DNA of 64,000 nt from JAABRU01 sp050180235 (GCA_050180235.1 JBFXEJ010000002.1:1-64000); one strand, 5' to 3'; counted from the stretch's first letter, positions 18,297 to 27,722 are shown. The notes: generated from the letters alone by a model not told the origin. Translations and numbers: made by a program.

Positions 18297-18692
18297 TTAG
18301 CGTTTTGAAAACTGGAAACGTGCGCGTGCACCTTTCTGTCCGTATTTTTTCCGTTCCTTGCTTCTGGGATCGCGTTTGACAAAACCGGCTTTTTTCAGCA
18401 CCGGCCGCAGACTGGGATCCATGAGCATCAGTGCACGGGTAATCCCGTGACGGATTGCACCCACCTGACCGGAAATTCCCCCGCCATCCACCGTCACCCG
18501 GACATCAAATAATCCCAGATTGTTGGTGAGGGTCAGCGGATGTTTCATAATCAGCCGTGCGGATTCAATGGGGAAATAATCCTCTGCCGTCCGGTTGTTG
18601 ACAACAAATTCACCGGTTCCGGGAGTCAGCCAGGTTCTGGCAACTGCTTTCTTCCGTCTTCCTGTTGCGTAAAAACTCTCTTTTTTCTCCAT
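18297..18692 (-). CDS. rpsI: 30S ribosomal protein S9
   Basis: 131 residues, the typical length. It shows the S9 hallmarks YATGRRKKAVARTWL at the N-terminus, GGGISGQVGAIRHGI in the middle and the basic C-terminal tail ending FQFSKR, whose last residues reach the P-site tRNA. GAGGGA precedes the ATG. It follows rplM with a 20-bp gap, the conserved L13-S9 operon, and ends at a strong terminator. Confidence 0.98.
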   Translation of the reverse strand: MEKKESFYATGRRKKAVARTWLTPGTGEFVVNNRTAEDYFPIESARLIMKHPLTLTNNLGLFDVRVTVDGGGISGQVGAIRHGITRALMLMDPSLRPVLKKAGFVKRDPRSKERKKYGQKGARARFQFSKR

Positions 18693-18712
18693 GAAATTCC
18701 CTCAATACGTTT

Positions 18713-19150
18713 TTATTGTAATTCCAGAACCTCTGGTTTCTGGGCCACATGCGGATGCTGATTTCCCGCGTAGACCTTCAGTTTTTGGATAAGTCTGTAG
18801 CCCAGTCTGTTTTTGGGCAGCATCCCTTTGACAGCCAAACGGATCATTTCCTGCGGTTTTCTTTCCAGCATTTCCCTGGCGCTCGTGGTTTTCAGCCCGC
18901 CGATATAGCCACTGTGCCGGTAATACTTCTTCTGCTCCATTTTCCGGCCGGTCAGAACAATCTTTTCCGCATTGATCACGATGACACTGTCGCCCGTATC
19001 CACATGGGGAGTAAACAGAGGGTTATGCTTTCCTCTGATGCGGGAGGCAATCACAGTGGCCAGTCTGCCCAGCACCATGCCCTCTGCATCCACAATCCAC
19101 CATTTGCCTTCAATATCCGACTGCTTTGCACTGTATGTATATTTTTTCAC
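18713..19150 (-). CDS. rplM: 50S ribosomal protein L13
   Basis: 145 residues with a GTG start at 19150, supported by AGGAG ten bases upstream and by the family N-terminus (VKKYTYSAKQSDIEGKWW); the reading frame continues open upstream but that part is not L13. Typical segments are WWIVDAEGMVLGRLAT, YYRHSGYIGGLK and RLAVKGMLPKNRLG. It is an early-assembling 50S protein and the first gene of the rplM-rpsI operon. Confidence 0.97.
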   Translation of the reverse strand: MKKYTYSAKQSDIEGKWWIVDAEGMVLGRLATVIASRIRGKHNPLFTPHVDTGDSVIVINAEKIVLTGRKMEQKKYYRHSGYIGGLKTTSAREMLERKPQEMIRLAVKGMLPKNRLGYRLIQKLKVYAGNQHPHVAQKPEVLELQ

Positions 19151-19436
19151 GTTTATTGCTCCTGTCTTTGATGAAATCTTATTCTTATAAAAAAAATCGT
19201 CCGGTATGTCAACAAAAATTTGCTGTTCATTTTTCCCATGCAGAAATTCCGGGTGTATCAGTCCTGAAGTGCGGGGAAAGCCCATACCGGGTACATTTTT
19301 TTAACCGACTGAAATTATGTTATTATGCTGCAAACCTGAATCCGGTCATCAAAGTCATGATACCGTCATTCACCGGCATGAGGGGAAAATCTGCACATCA
19401 CGCAAACTTTGTGCCCTTGTGTCCCGGAGGCAAATC

Positions 19437-20498
19437 TCAGACAATCAGCATGGCATCTCCGTAACTGTAAAAACGGTATTTTTCTGCCACAGCCACCCGG
19501 TAGGCATTCAGAATCTTTTCCCTTCCGGCAAATGCCGAGACCAGCATGAGCAGAGTGGATTCCGGGAGATGGAAATTTGTGATCATGGCATCCGCAACCC
19601 GGAAACGGTAGCCCGGATAAATGAAAAGATCGCAGTTCCCGCTTTCCGCACGCACACGGCCTGTTTCATCCGCAGCATATTCCAGGGTTCTGACAGAGGT
19701 GGTTCCCACCGCTATGATCCTTCCCCCGGCAGCACGGGTTTCATTCACGGCATCCGCAGTTTCAGGGGAAATGGAATACCATTCTGAGTGCATGGTATGG
19801 TCCCGGATGTCCGACACCCGCACCGGTACAAAGGTTCCGTATCCCACATGCAGCGTAATTTTTGCGATCCGCACACCGGATGCCCGGATTTTTTCCAGCA
19901 ATCCCTCTGAAAAATGCAGACCCGCAGTGGGCGCAGCAACTGCCCCTTTTTGGGATGCGTATACGGTCTGATAGGTATTCCTGTCATCACAGGGAGGCGG
20001 GATTCCGTTCCTCCGGATATAGGGCGGCAATGGCATTTTACCTATACGGGCCAGAACATTTTCAAAATTTTCCGGGCAGGTAAAACGTACTGTGTGAATC
20101 CCGTCATGGAAAGCCAGAGTTTCAGCTTCCAGTCCTGCATCAAAAAAAATGCGTGTGCCCGGTAAAGGGCGTTTGGCAGCTTTGATCAGGCAGTTGCAGA
20201 CAACGGAACCGTCTTCACCTGTCTGATGCTGTCCCGTGCCGTAATTGAGAATCAGTATTTCCGCTTTTCCGCCGGTGGCTTTGCGGCCATACAGACGCGC
20301 TGGAATGACTTCTGTGTCATTGATAACCAGCAGATCCAAAGGCCTCAGAAATTCCGGCAAAGCGGAAAATATATGATGGGAAAGCCCGCTGTTTTCCCGG
20401 TTCATCACCAAAAGCCGGGATTTTTCCCTGCCCTGCACCGGTTCCTGTGCAATACGCTCTTCCGGAAGATCATAATAATAGTCTGCAAGGGAATACAT
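19437..20498 (-). CDS. queA: S-adenosylmethionine:tRNA ribosyltransferase-isomerase (queuosine synthesis)
   Basis: 353 residues from ATG 20498. The frame is open 35 codons further, but that part overlaps the upstream DUF2065-like gene and lacks QueA similarity, while AAAGGGG lies just before 20498. QueA transfers the ribosyl group of SAM to preQ1-modified tRNA, giving epoxyqueuosine at the wobble position. Family segments: YYYDLPEERIAQEP, RLLVMNRE, PARLYGRKATGGKAEIL, ERYQTVYA-like YQTVYASQKGAVAAPTAGL and TNFHLPESTLLMLVSAFAG. It is two bases downstream of the small membrane-protein gene, probably co-transcribed. Confidence 0.96.
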   Translation of the reverse strand: MYSLADYYYDLPEERIAQEPVQGREKSRLLVMNRENSGLSHHIFSALPEFLRPLDLLVINDTEVIPARLYGRKATGGKAEILILNYGTGQHQTGEDGSVVCNCLIKAAKRPLPGTRIFFDAGLEAETLAFHDGIHTVRFTCPENFENVLARIGKMPLPPYIRRNGIPPPCDDRNTYQTVYASQKGAVAAPTAGLHFSEGLLEKIRASGVRIAKITLHVGYGTFVPVRVSDIRDHTMHSEWYSISPETADAVNETRAAGGRIIAVGTTSVRTLEYAADETGRVRAESGNCDLFIYPGYRFRVADAMITNFHLPESTLLMLVSAFAGREKILNAYRVAVAEKYRFYSYGDAMLIV

Positions 20499-20500
20499 GC

Positions 20501-20686
20501 CTACCCCTTTGCCGCATAAACCAGCAGCAGTCCGGTCATCATCATCAGCAGACCAAATCCCCGCAGCGTGGGAGCAGGCATATCCATCACAGTTTTGATC
20601 CATTCTTTCATTTTGACCGGGAATGCGGCATAGGGAAAAACCTCAACAAAAATGACCATCCCGATAACACAGAGAAAAAATTCCAT
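20501..20686 (-). CDS. small membrane protein, DUF2065 (YjeT)-like
   Basis: 61 residues from ATG 20686 (AAAGAG upstream). There are two hydrophobic segments: MEFFLCVIGMVIFVEVFPYA and, after a short basic loop, LRGFGLLMMMTGLLLVYAA. The pattern with a mid-protein FP-Y/AAFP and a glycine-rich second helix matches the DUF2065/YjeT family of tiny inner-membrane proteins of unknown function. The open frame upstream of this start lies in a family D repeat and is not coding. It is coupled to queA two bases downstream. Confidence 0.75.
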   Translation of the reverse strand: MEFFLCVIGMVIFVEVFPYAAFPVKMKEWIKTVMDMPAPTLRGFGLLMMMTGLLLVYAAKG

Positions 20687-20716
20687 AATCTCTTTATATT
20701 CCAGAGCAGTATGTTG

Positions 20717-20822
20717 TAAGGTGATTTCCGGAAAAGAATATACCGCCAAAGTATCAAAAGCTTCCAGCTTTTGCCATGTGCCTGTTAACTGAAATGGGAT
20801 ATTTATTTTCAGAAACCGCCTA
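20717..20822. repeat. family D MITE (copy 3)
   Basis: TAAGGTGATTTCCGGAAAAG on the left, ATTTTCAGAAACCGCCTA on the right, with the shared core GTATCAAAAGCTTCCAGC. It lies about 30 bases upstream of the DUF2065-like start and probably displaced or contributes to its promoter region. Confidence 0.85.
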
Positions 20823-21461
20823 AGTGACATTCCAAAAATTTCCGTGTATCGTAAAAATCGGATTTTTGGGGAGAGCCGTTTTTTACAAGACCGGACAATT
20901 CAAATTTTTTATTTTAATCCATATCCGGTATTTTGTCAAAATAAAAGTCCAGGATTTATTACTGTCAGCGCATCCGGGATAAACCACAGTCTTTTTTTTT
21001 CAGATTTTCATCAGGCAGTCAGAGAACCTCAGACAAAAAAATCCTTCTGTTTTTTTGCTGGGTCACTGTCTGTTCCTGCGGATTTTTAGCGGGAAACAAA
21101 CATAATATTCTGATTTAGGTTTTTTATACGGACATTCCGGAAATAAACAAATTATATATAATACCAATTCGCTATTGATTTTATACAATAAAGTGAGTTA
21201 TTTTCTCTGTGTTCTCTGTGGTTTTTTCTCTCTGTGTTCTCTGTGGGAAACCGAATCATAAATATACTTTCAATGGAGAATTGGTATTATACAATGCGGA
21301 ATGCAAATCCGGAGGAGTGCAAAAATTAAGCGGAGCGGTTTTTTGCACACGCACTCTGAACCCCGGAAAAACTGACAATATTGTATCAAATCAATGGCGA
21401 ATCGGTATAATTTGTCTGAAATAAATGAGTTGCAGAGCTTTCTCTGAATTCAGGACAATAT
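20823..21461. other. gene-free stretch between queA and mutL operons
   Basis: No gene is seen. It holds a degraded AAAAATCGGATTTTT hairpin near 20851 and the composite family B element at 21162-21407. The genes on both sides are on the minus strand, so promoters for the queA operon should be within or to the right of this stretch, but no clear boxes stand out. Confidence 0.7.
21162..21407. repeat. composite family B element (copy 2)
   Basis: The left half (21162 to about 21288) is a complete element with ends TACCAATTCGCTATTGATT and its inverse, and a core of repeated CTCTGTGTTCTCTGTGG; its near twin, inverted, is at 32190-32318. The right half has the GGAGGAGTGCAAAAATTAAG core and ends CAATGGCGAATCGGTA. 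One element appears to have inserted into the end of a related one. Confidence 0.75.
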
Positions 21462-23291
21462 TCACACAACCCTGCGGAAGGATTTTTCCAGAAAATGCAG
21501 CCCCCACCTTATCCATGTGGGTCTGCCGTGGGGACAGTTGAAAGGATTTTCGCATTCATCCATTTGACGTAGAAGTCTCCGCATCTGATCCGGGGAAAGG
21601 GTCTGTCCTGCACGGATTGCGGCATGGCATGCGGTAAGCATCAGAATTTCTTCTTCTGCACGGTTTCTGTCCGCATCTGTATCCATGCCGATATGCGTCA
21701 TTTTTTCCATGATTTCAGCAATCAGGGGAGCAATGGCTTTTCCGGAAAGCATGGACGGAGCGGATTGGACAGCAAAGGTATTGCCCCCGAAAGGTTCAAT
21801 CTCAAATCCCATTTCAGAAAATGCAGGAAGAATGCTCTGCATCAGCGCACTTTCTCTGAATGTCAGTTCCACGGTTTCCGGCATCAGCAGTTTCTGAACA
21901 GAGGGATTGCGGGAGTTCACACAGTTTTTCAGTTCCTCAAAAAGCACCCGTTCATGGGCCGCATGCTGGTCAATGAGAATCAGGCCGTTTTCTGATTCGC
22001 ACAGAATATAGGTTCCGTGAAACTGACCTATAATCCGCAAATCCCCGAAGGCTTTTTTTTCCCACAGATTTTCCTGCACTGAAACCGCTTCTTCCTGATC
22101 TGTCTGAAACTGCTGAGCGGAAAAATTCTGTCCTTCCCTGTAGGAAAGTGCTGCTTCTGAAACATGGGAACCGGGTGGAACAAAGGCAGGAGAGTTTGTA
22201 TTTTCATTTGCGGGAATGGAAAAAGAGGAAGGAAAATGGCGGACTTTCAAATCTTCCGGGTCCTGTCCGGTATGTGCAGAAATCAGGCTTTTTCCGGTTC
22301 GGGAAGACCGGGCAAGGGCATCTGAAACAGCCTGACGCACGGCCTCATGCACAGATTTCTGCTGTGCAAAGCGCACCTCGTTTTTGGCAGGATGCACATT
22401 CACATCAACCTGTTCAGGCGGAACAGTGAGAAAAAGCACAGCCAGCGGAAACTGCCCTTTCATAATCCGGCCCGCATATCCGGCAAAGATTGCATGCTGC
22501 ACAATCCGGTCTTTGACCCATCTGCCATTGACATAAAGATAAATGCAGGAAGATGTGGAACGGGTGATTCCGGGCAGAGACACCCATCCGCTCAGGGAAA
22601 TGTCCGGGCTGTCCCATTCTACCCTGCAAAGATCCTTTTTCCTGTCCTGTCCCAGAATATCAGCAGCGCGATCCAGCGGATCAGAAACCCCTGACCAGAT
22701 TTTCACAGATTTTCCATTGTGATGAAGCGAAAAGCGGACGCGGGGCCATCCCAGGGCAACGCCGGACAGAGTGTCCGCGATATGCCCCATCTCCGTCCCC
22801 GCGCCTTTCATAAACTTCCGCCGGGCAGGTGTGTTGAAAAACAGGTCTTTCACAGAAATCATTGTTCCGGCCGGAACCCCGGCTTCTGAAACATTCCGGA
22901 TGGTTCCGCCCGTGATTTCCATGCGTGTTCCCGTATCACTGCCGGAAGTCCGCGTTTCCATGACAAAACGGGATACGGCAGCAATGCTGGGCAGAGCCTC
23001 GCCCCGGAATCCCAGCGTGCGGATGGAAAAAAGATCTTCTTCCCCTGCAATTTTGCTGGTGGCATAACGCTCCACAGAGAGAAGCGCATCATCATAATCC
23101 ATGCCGGTTCCATTGTCCGAAACCCGGATCATGGAGCGTCCGCCTTTTTCCACTTCCACAATAATGCGCGTACTCTGTGCATCCAGAGCGTTCTCCACCA
23201 GTTCTTTTACCACAGACGCGGGACGCTCCACGACCTCGCCTGCGGCTATTTTGTTGGAAAGTGTTTCCGGCAGTATGCGGACTCCGGACAT
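21462..23291 (-). CDS. mutL: DNA mismatch repair protein MutL
   Basis: 609 residues. The N-terminal GHKL ATPase has KIAAGEVVERPASVVKELVENA, DNGTGM and TLGFRGEALPSIAAVS. The C-terminal dimerisation domain carries DQHAAHERVLFEE, the DQHA(X)2E(X)4E endonuclease motif found in MutL of bacteria without MutH. It therefore probably nicks the new strand itself after MutS recognises a mismatch. The middle linker is Ser/Gln/Asn-rich as usual. The start directly follows the stop of a 61-residue small gene, indicating one operon. Confidence 0.97.
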   Translation of the reverse strand: MSGVRILPETLSNKIAAGEVVERPASVVKELVENALDAQSTRIIVEVEKGGRSMIRVSDNGTGMDYDDALLSVERYATSKIAGEEDLFSIRTLGFRGEALPSIAAVSRFVMETRTSGSDTGTRMEITGGTIRNVSEAGVPAGTMISVKDLFFNTPARRKFMKGAGTEMGHIADTLSGVALGWPRVRFSLHHNGKSVKIWSGVSDPLDRAADILGQDRKKDLCRVEWDSPDISLSGWVSLPGITRSTSSCIYLYVNGRWVKDRIVQHAIFAGYAGRIMKGQFPLAVLFLTVPPEQVDVNVHPAKNEVRFAQQKSVHEAVRQAVSDALARSSRTGKSLISAHTGQDPEDLKVRHFPSSFSIPANENTNSPAFVPPGSHVSEAALSYREGQNFSAQQFQTDQEEAVSVQENLWEKKAFGDLRIIGQFHGTYILCESENGLILIDQHAAHERVLFEELKNCVNSRNPSVQKLLMPETVELTFRESALMQSILPAFSEMGFEIEPFGGNTFAVQSAPSMLSGKAIAPLIAEIMEKMTHIGMDTDADRNRAEEEILMLTACHAAIRAGQTLSPDQMRRLLRQMDECENPFNCPHGRPTWIRWGLHFLEKSFRRVV

Positions 23292-23293
23292 GA

Positions 23294-23479
23294 TCAGCAG
23301 GTCTTTCCCTGATTTGCAAATGAATTCAGATAATCCGCTTCCTTTGGGGAAAGATCGAATTTTGTGCAGGCCTGATCAATCAGTGTGCGGATATCCTTTT
23401 CCGGATGATCTTTCCTTTCTTCGGAAAGCCATGTTACAGCTTTCCGTATATCATCTCCCTGGGGCATGATTGTTGTCAT
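23294..23479 (-). CDS. small conserved-looking protein upstream of mutL
   Basis: 61 residues, acidic and basic, without membrane segments, cysteine motifs or low complexity (MTTIMPQGDDIRKAVTWLSE at the start). AGAGGTG precedes the ATG. It stops two bases before the mutL start, so the two are translationally linked. I do not recognise a named family; the composition fits a small helical protein. The coupling suggests a real gene of unknown function. Confidence 0.65.
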   Translation of the reverse strand: MTTIMPQGDDIRKAVTWLSEERKDHPEKDIRTLIDQACTKFDLSPKEADYLNSFANQGKTC

Positions 23480-23502
23480 TTTTTCACCTCTTCTGAAAAA
23501 TG

Positions 23503-23578
23503 TTAATGTTGCGCACCACTGTCATACCGGTGAAAAGAACAGTTTCTGATCTTTGAAAGGACAGAGCGCATCAGATGT
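23503..23578. repeat. degraded family L element (copy 2)
   Basis: AATGTTGCGCACCACTGTCA and CGCATCAGATGTTA correspond to the two ends of the element at 126-275, with CTGATCTTTGAAAG in common. The centre is shortened. It abuts a family A element. Confidence 0.55.
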
Positions 23579-23720
23579 TAGGTGATTTCCATTAATGATT
23601 ATAACGTTTTTCGCAGGGCGAGCACGGCTTTCTGTGCCCACCGTTTCAGCAGGACGGCGGGCACAGAAAGCCGTGCCCACCCTGCAATGATGGTACATTT
23701 TTTCATGGAAATCGCCTTAA
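23579..23720. repeat. family A MITE (copy 2)
   Basis: TAGGTGATTTCCATTAATG on the left to CATGGAAATCGCCTTAA on the right, inverted relative to copy 1. It is joined directly to a family D element, sharing the bases TTAA, so the two lie back to back. Confidence 0.85.
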
Positions 23721-23823
23721 GGTGATTTCTGAAAACAGATATCCCGGTTCAGTTCACAGGCACATGGCAAAAGCCGGAATCCTGTGCTGCTTTTCCGGGA
23801 TATTCTTTTCTGGAAATCACCTA
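23718..23823. repeat. family D MITE (copy 4), supplies a gene's stop codon
   Basis: TAAGGTGATTTCTGAAAACA on the left to TTTCTGGAAATCACCTA on the right. On the minus strand its terminal TAG is the stop codon of the adjoining Dabb-domain gene. Confidence 0.85.
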
Positions 23824-24126
23824 AAACTGGTAATCAATTTCATAATCCACAACACGGATATCCTCGCAGATTTCCCTTATTAACCCTGATACTTTCCGGT
23901 GGTCAGGCTGCATCATATATTTCTGCAGGGCTTCCATATCCGCAAATGCTGCCACCAGTGCAAAATCATGGGATCGATCCAGCCTGGCTATATCCCTGCC
24001 AAATTCATAGGATTCAATTTCCGGAATCAGATCCGGAAGAGATCCCAGTCCTTCCTCCACTTCGGCAATCTTCTCCTCACTTACATCCGCCCTGAACTTC
24101 ATCATTACAATGTGTCTGATCATCAT
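23821..24126 (-). CDS. Dabb (stress-responsive alpha/beta barrel) domain protein
   Basis: 101 residues. MIRHIVMMKFRADVSEE at the start, GLGSLPDLIPEIESYEFGRD and HDFALVAAFADMEALQKYM in the middle and the histidine-bearing PDHRKV region are typical of the Dabb fold, small ferredoxin-like dimeric proteins. The family includes a few enzymes and many proteins of unknown role in stress responses. The stop codon is the first three bases of an inserted family D element, so the natural C-terminus may have been slightly changed. It lies downstream of gatA on the same strand with a gap of about 120 bp. Confidence 0.8.
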   Translation of the reverse strand: MMIRHIVMMKFRADVSEEKIAEVEEGLGSLPDLIPEIESYEFGRDIARLDRSHDFALVAAFADMEALQKYMMQPDHRKVSGLIREICEDIRVVDYEIDYQF

Positions 24127-24245
24127 GACCGCCTTTTTGTAAGGGTTATTTTATATTTCCACAGTATCCGGAAAATCCGGAACCATGACAGACTTTTCCA
24201 GTCTTCCGTTTCTGTCATAAAAACGCATATTCCCCTCTTTGCAGA

Positions 24246-25706
24246 TCATATCCCAGGTTTTCTTTTGTGAAAATCCGTTGCCTGTTCAAGATTGTAAGCC
24301 AGACGAAGCATGGTTTCCTCTCTGAAATGGCTGCCCATTATCTGAAGCCCGATGGGAAGTCCGTTATCTGAAAATCCGCAGGGAACCGACATGCCCGGAA
24401 TGCCTGCCAGGTTGGCAGACAGGGTGAACACATCAGAAAGATACATGGTCAGGGGATCATCCGTGTTTTCACCAATGGGAAAAGCCGGGGTGGGCGCAAC
24501 CGGGGAAACAATCACATCACATTTGTCAAATGCCTTCTGAAAATCCTCCATCATCAGGGTGCGCACCTGGGATGCCTTGCGGTAATACGCGTCATAATAT
24601 CCTGCGGAAAGCGCATAGGTTCCCAGAATAATCCTGCGCCGGACTTCCGGGCCGAATCCCTGCGAACGCGTACTGCGGTACATTTCCAGAATATCAGTTT
24701 GTTCCCTGTCCCGGAAACCGTATTTCACGCCGTCATAACGGGCCAGATTGGAACAGGCTTCACAGGGAGCGATCACATAATAGGCTGCAACCGCGTATTC
24801 GGTGCGGGGCAGGGAAATTTCCACGGTCTGCGCGCCCATTCCCTCCAGAATGCGGATACTGTCACGCACTGCGGCTTCCACTTCCGGGTCAAGTCCTTTG
24901 GCTGTATAATATTCTTTGGGAATGCCCAGCCTCATTTCTCTGATTCCCTGTTTCAGACAGGCTGTATAATCCGGCACTTCCTTTGGAACAGAGGTGGAAT
25001 CCCGCTTGTCATGGCCGGAAATGGCATTCATCATTATCGCGCAGTCTGTCACATCCTTGCACAAAGGCCCGATCTGATCCAGAGAAGAGGCAAAGGCCAC
25101 CAGCCCGAAACGGGAAATCCTGCCATAGGTGGGTTTCATGCCCACAATGCCGCAGTGGGATGCGGGCTGGCGGATGGAACCCCCTGTGTCTGATCCCAAA
25201 GAACCCAGGCACATATCCGCAGCCACCGCAGCGGCTGATCCTCCGCTGGAACCGCCCGGAATCCGGTTTGTATCCCAGGGATTCCGGGTAATTCCAAACG
25301 CGGAGTTTTCCGTGGAAGAGCCCATAGCGAACTCATCCATATTGGCCTTGCCGGTCATGACAGCGCCTGCGGTTTTGAGTTTTTCAATCACGGTTGCATC
25401 ATACGGCGGAACAAAATTTTCCAGAATTTTTGACGCGCAGGTGGTGCGGATTCCGCGGGTGCAGATCAGGTCTTTGACTGCCAGGGGAATTCCGGTAAGC
25501 TGCGTCATATTGCCGCGGGAAATCTCCTGATCCGCTGCTTTGGCCTGTTCCATTGCCGTATCCGCTGTCACTGTTATATAGGCTCCCACTCTGCTGTCAG
25601 CCGATTCAATGCGCTCCAGCACGGAGCGGGTCAGTTCACAGGAACTTATTTCCTTTTTTTTCAACAAGTCATGGGCCGCATGAATCGTGAGTTCGTGCAG
25701 TTTCAT
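24246..25706 (-). CDS. gatA: Asp-tRNA(Asn)/Glu-tRNA(Gln) amidotransferase subunit A
   Basis: 486 residues, full length. GatA is the amidase that releases ammonia from glutamine for conversion of Glu-tRNA(Gln) or Asp-tRNA(Asn) by GatB. The amidase-signature triad is visible: Lys in VKDLICTRGI, the Gly/Ser-rich GGSSGGSAAAVAAD and SLGSDTGGSIRQPAS. Other family landmarks are VSPVAPTPAFPIGE and NLAGIPGMSVPCG. gatB and gatC are not adjacent, although many genomes keep the three together. Confidence 0.96.
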   Translation of the reverse strand: MKLHELTIHAAHDLLKKKEISSCELTRSVLERIESADSRVGAYITVTADTAMEQAKAADQEISRGNMTQLTGIPLAVKDLICTRGIRTTCASKILENFVPPYDATVIEKLKTAGAVMTGKANMDEFAMGSSTENSAFGITRNPWDTNRIPGGSSGGSAAAVAADMCLGSLGSDTGGSIRQPASHCGIVGMKPTYGRISRFGLVAFASSLDQIGPLCKDVTDCAIMMNAISGHDKRDSTSVPKEVPDYTACLKQGIREMRLGIPKEYYTAKGLDPEVEAAVRDSIRILEGMGAQTVEISLPRTEYAVAAYYVIAPCEACSNLARYDGVKYGFRDREQTDILEMYRSTRSQGFGPEVRRRIILGTYALSAGYYDAYYRKASQVRTLMMEDFQKAFDKCDVIVSPVAPTPAFPIGENTDDPLTMYLSDVFTLSANLAGIPGMSVPCGFSDNGLPIGLQIMGSHFREETMLRLAYNLEQATDFHKRKPGI

Positions 25707-25760
25707 TTTTACCTGTTCCTTTATGTCATTATGATAAGATTGTCTGATAAAAAAGTGTGC

Positions 25761-25895
25761 CGGGGGTCAGGGTCCGGGGATTGGGGGAGCAGGTGTCTGG
25801 TGTCAGGAAAAAAAAATATCTCTGAATCCAGCCGCACTTTCCAATCCCCAGCCCCTAATCCCTAATCCCCCACAACCCCTAATCCCCAAATCCCG
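25761..25895. repeat. GGGGATTGGGG-type palindromic repeat (family J, copy 1)
   Basis: G-rich text (CCGGGGATTGGGGGAG) on the left is mirrored by C-rich text (CCAATCCCCAGCCCCTAATC) on the right, around an AT-rich middle. A similar element is at 58182-58300. It lies between gatA and the kinase gene and could form a strong hairpin. Confidence 0.6.
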
Positions 25896-25901
25896 GTTCC
25901 C

Positions 25902-27038
25902 TTACTCCTGTTTCCACAAAGGCAGGGTAAAACGGAACACACTTCCTTTTCCCTCAGTGCTTTCCACCCATATTCTGCCACGGTTTTTCTCCGTGAACTC
26001 TTTGCACAGAAGCAGCCCCAGTCCGCTCCCTTTTTCACTCCGTGTGCCCCGCGTGCTGAAATGATCATGCAGATGAAACAGTCTGCTTATATTTTCCGGT
26101 CTGATTCCAACCCCTGTATCTGTGACAGATATTTCCACCTCATCGGCCATCAGGGTTGCGGTTATGGATATATCACCGAAATCAGAAGTAAATTTCATGG
26201 CATTGGAAAGCAGGTTTCTGACAACAATCTCCATCATTTCCCGATCTGCCCAGACCAGTATTTCCCGCCCTTCGCTGCCCGGTGCAATCTCAGAAATCAG
26301 CCGGATATTCTTGCTGCGGGCTATACTGTCCAGCACTCCGATACTCGGATTTATGATATCGGAAAGTCTTACAGGTCCGGGATGAAAGGGCATCTGTCCG
26401 CTCTGGCTGCCTGCCCAGTATAAAAGATTTTCCAGCAGATAATGAACGCCCTTGACAGATATGCTGAGACTTCTGAGCAGTTCCGCCTGCAGATCCCTCT
26501 CCAGTTCACCCGGTGACTCAGTCATGATTTCAACTGTCTGGCACAGGGAACCGATGGGTCCGCGCAGATCATGGGCGATAACCGAAAACAGTTTGTCTTT
26601 GGCAGCATTGGCCTCCCGCAGCATTTCGTTGGCTGTTTTCAGTTTTTCATTTGCCTGTTTCAGACGCAGATGGGCATTCACCCTGGCATACACTTCCTCA
26701 CGGTGAAAGGGTTTGGTGATATAGTCCACTCCTCCGACTTCAAATCCTCTGATTTTGTCCTCCGTATCCGAGAGAGCGCTGATAAATATCACAGGTATGT
26801 CTTTGCTTTCCTCATTGGATTTCAGCCGTGTGCAGACCTCATAACCGTCCATTTCCGGCATCATAATATCCAGAAGAACCAGGTCCGGTTTTTTTCTGGA
26901 GACAAAATCCAGAGCCTTGAATCCGTCCTTCACCATAGCAATCTTAAAATTTCGGCCTCTGAGTATATCTGCCAGAACCTGGAGATTCTGTACGTTGTCA
27001 TCCACTATCAGAACGGCAAACGGCACCTCTTCTGTCAT
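25902..27038 (-). CDS. hybrid response regulator receiver-histidine kinase
   Basis: 378 residues from ATG 27038; the open frame upstream is not similar to receivers. The N-terminal receiver domain (about 1-125) has VLIVDDN, the phosphoacceptor in LVLLDIMMPEMDGYEV and the lysine in YITKPFH. A coiled linker (LRLKQANEKLKTANEMLREA) leads to a HisKA domain with FSVIAHDLRGPIGSL and an HATPase with NLLSNAMKFTS, DTGVGI and GSGLGLLLCKEF. There is no membrane segment or sensor domain, so it is a cytoplasmic relay in which the receiver probably controls the kinase. No partner regulator is adjacent. Confidence 0.92.
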   Translation of the reverse strand: MTEEVPFAVLIVDDNVQNLQVLADILRGRNFKIAMVKDGFKALDFVSRKKPDLVLLDIMMPEMDGYEVCTRLKSNEESKDIPVIFISALSDTEDKIRGFEVGGVDYITKPFHREEVYARVNAHLRLKQANEKLKTANEMLREANAAKDKLFSVIAHDLRGPIGSLCQTVEIMTESPGELERDLQAELLRSLSISVKGVHYLLENLLYWAGSQSGQMPFHPGPVRLSDIINPSIGVLDSIARSKNIRLISEIAPGSEGREILVWADREMMEIVVRNLLSNAMKFTSDFGDISITATLMADEVEISVTDTGVGIRPENISRLFHLHDHFSTRGTRSEKGSGLGLLLCKEFTEKNRGRIWVESTEGKGSVFRFTLPLWKQE

Positions 27039-27255
27039 GGTATTTTTCCCCTGTGCATATATTTTCGGTTTCTGACCCGGTTTGTGAATTCTGCCATTAT
27101 GCATTCAGGAATGTCAATACATTTTATCCTGTATAGGGAAATGTTCATAAAATTCCCTAATCAGACTTCCGAAAATCCTGAAATTCAGTGTACTGTCAAA
27201 AAAAATTTTTTCACTCTGCGGAACCGGCATCAGTCCGGTTCTCCGGAACGAATGG

Positions 27256-27396
27256 TAAGGTGATTTTCATTAATGATTATAACGTTTTTCGTAGGGCGGG
27301 CACGGCTTTTTGTGCCCGCCGTCCTGCTGAAACGGCGGGCAGAAAAAGCCGTGCCCACCCTGCAATGATGGTACATTTTTTCATGGAAATCGCCTA
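27256..27396. repeat. family A MITE (copy 3)
   Basis: TAAGGTGATTTTCATTAATG on the left to CATGGAAATCGCCTA on the right, in the same orientation as copy 2. The core hairpin is GGGCACGGCTTTTTGTGCCC with its inverse. Confidence 0.85.
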
Positions 27397-27545
27397 ATAC
27401 CGGTTCGCCATTGACCTGATGCAGGCTGCACTCCCGCCCCGGACTGATCCGGAGGAGTGCAAAAATTAAGCAGAGCGGTTTTTTGCACACGCGGAACTGC
27501 GGAAAAGCTGACAATATTGTATCAAATCAATGGCAGCCCGGTATA
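27397..27545. repeat. family B MITE (copy 3)
   Basis: Left end ATACCGGTTCGCCATTGACC, right end ATCAATGGCAGCCCGGTATA, with one GGAGGAGTGCAAAAATTAAG hairpin unit inside. It starts at the last base of the neighbouring family A element, another back-to-back pair. Confidence 0.75.
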
Positions 27546-27621
27546 ACATCAGTCAGAACCGGCTTTATGCCGTTTCCGTTCTGCCGCAGGATATTTCAAA
27601 AAATTTATTTGGCAGTCCGCG

Positions 27622-27722
27622 TCAGGGTTTGCAAAAAAAATAACCGGTACAATTTTCCTGTCCGAAAAAAAATCTAAGGGTTTGTAACAGTTTATTTTTA
27701 TACAGTCCCTTAGTCCTGAAGA
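27622..27722. repeat. repeat shared with 61930-62035 (family K)
   Basis: Both places contain TACAATTTTCCTGTCCGAAA followed by an inverted CTAAGGGTTT motif. It is non-coding and its ends are not sharply defined. Confidence 0.5.

Noticed and set aside
20687..20830. Upstream extension of the DUF2065-like gene
   Set aside because: The extra codons come from a family D repeat; the same peptide text appears in front of other genes next to that repeat.
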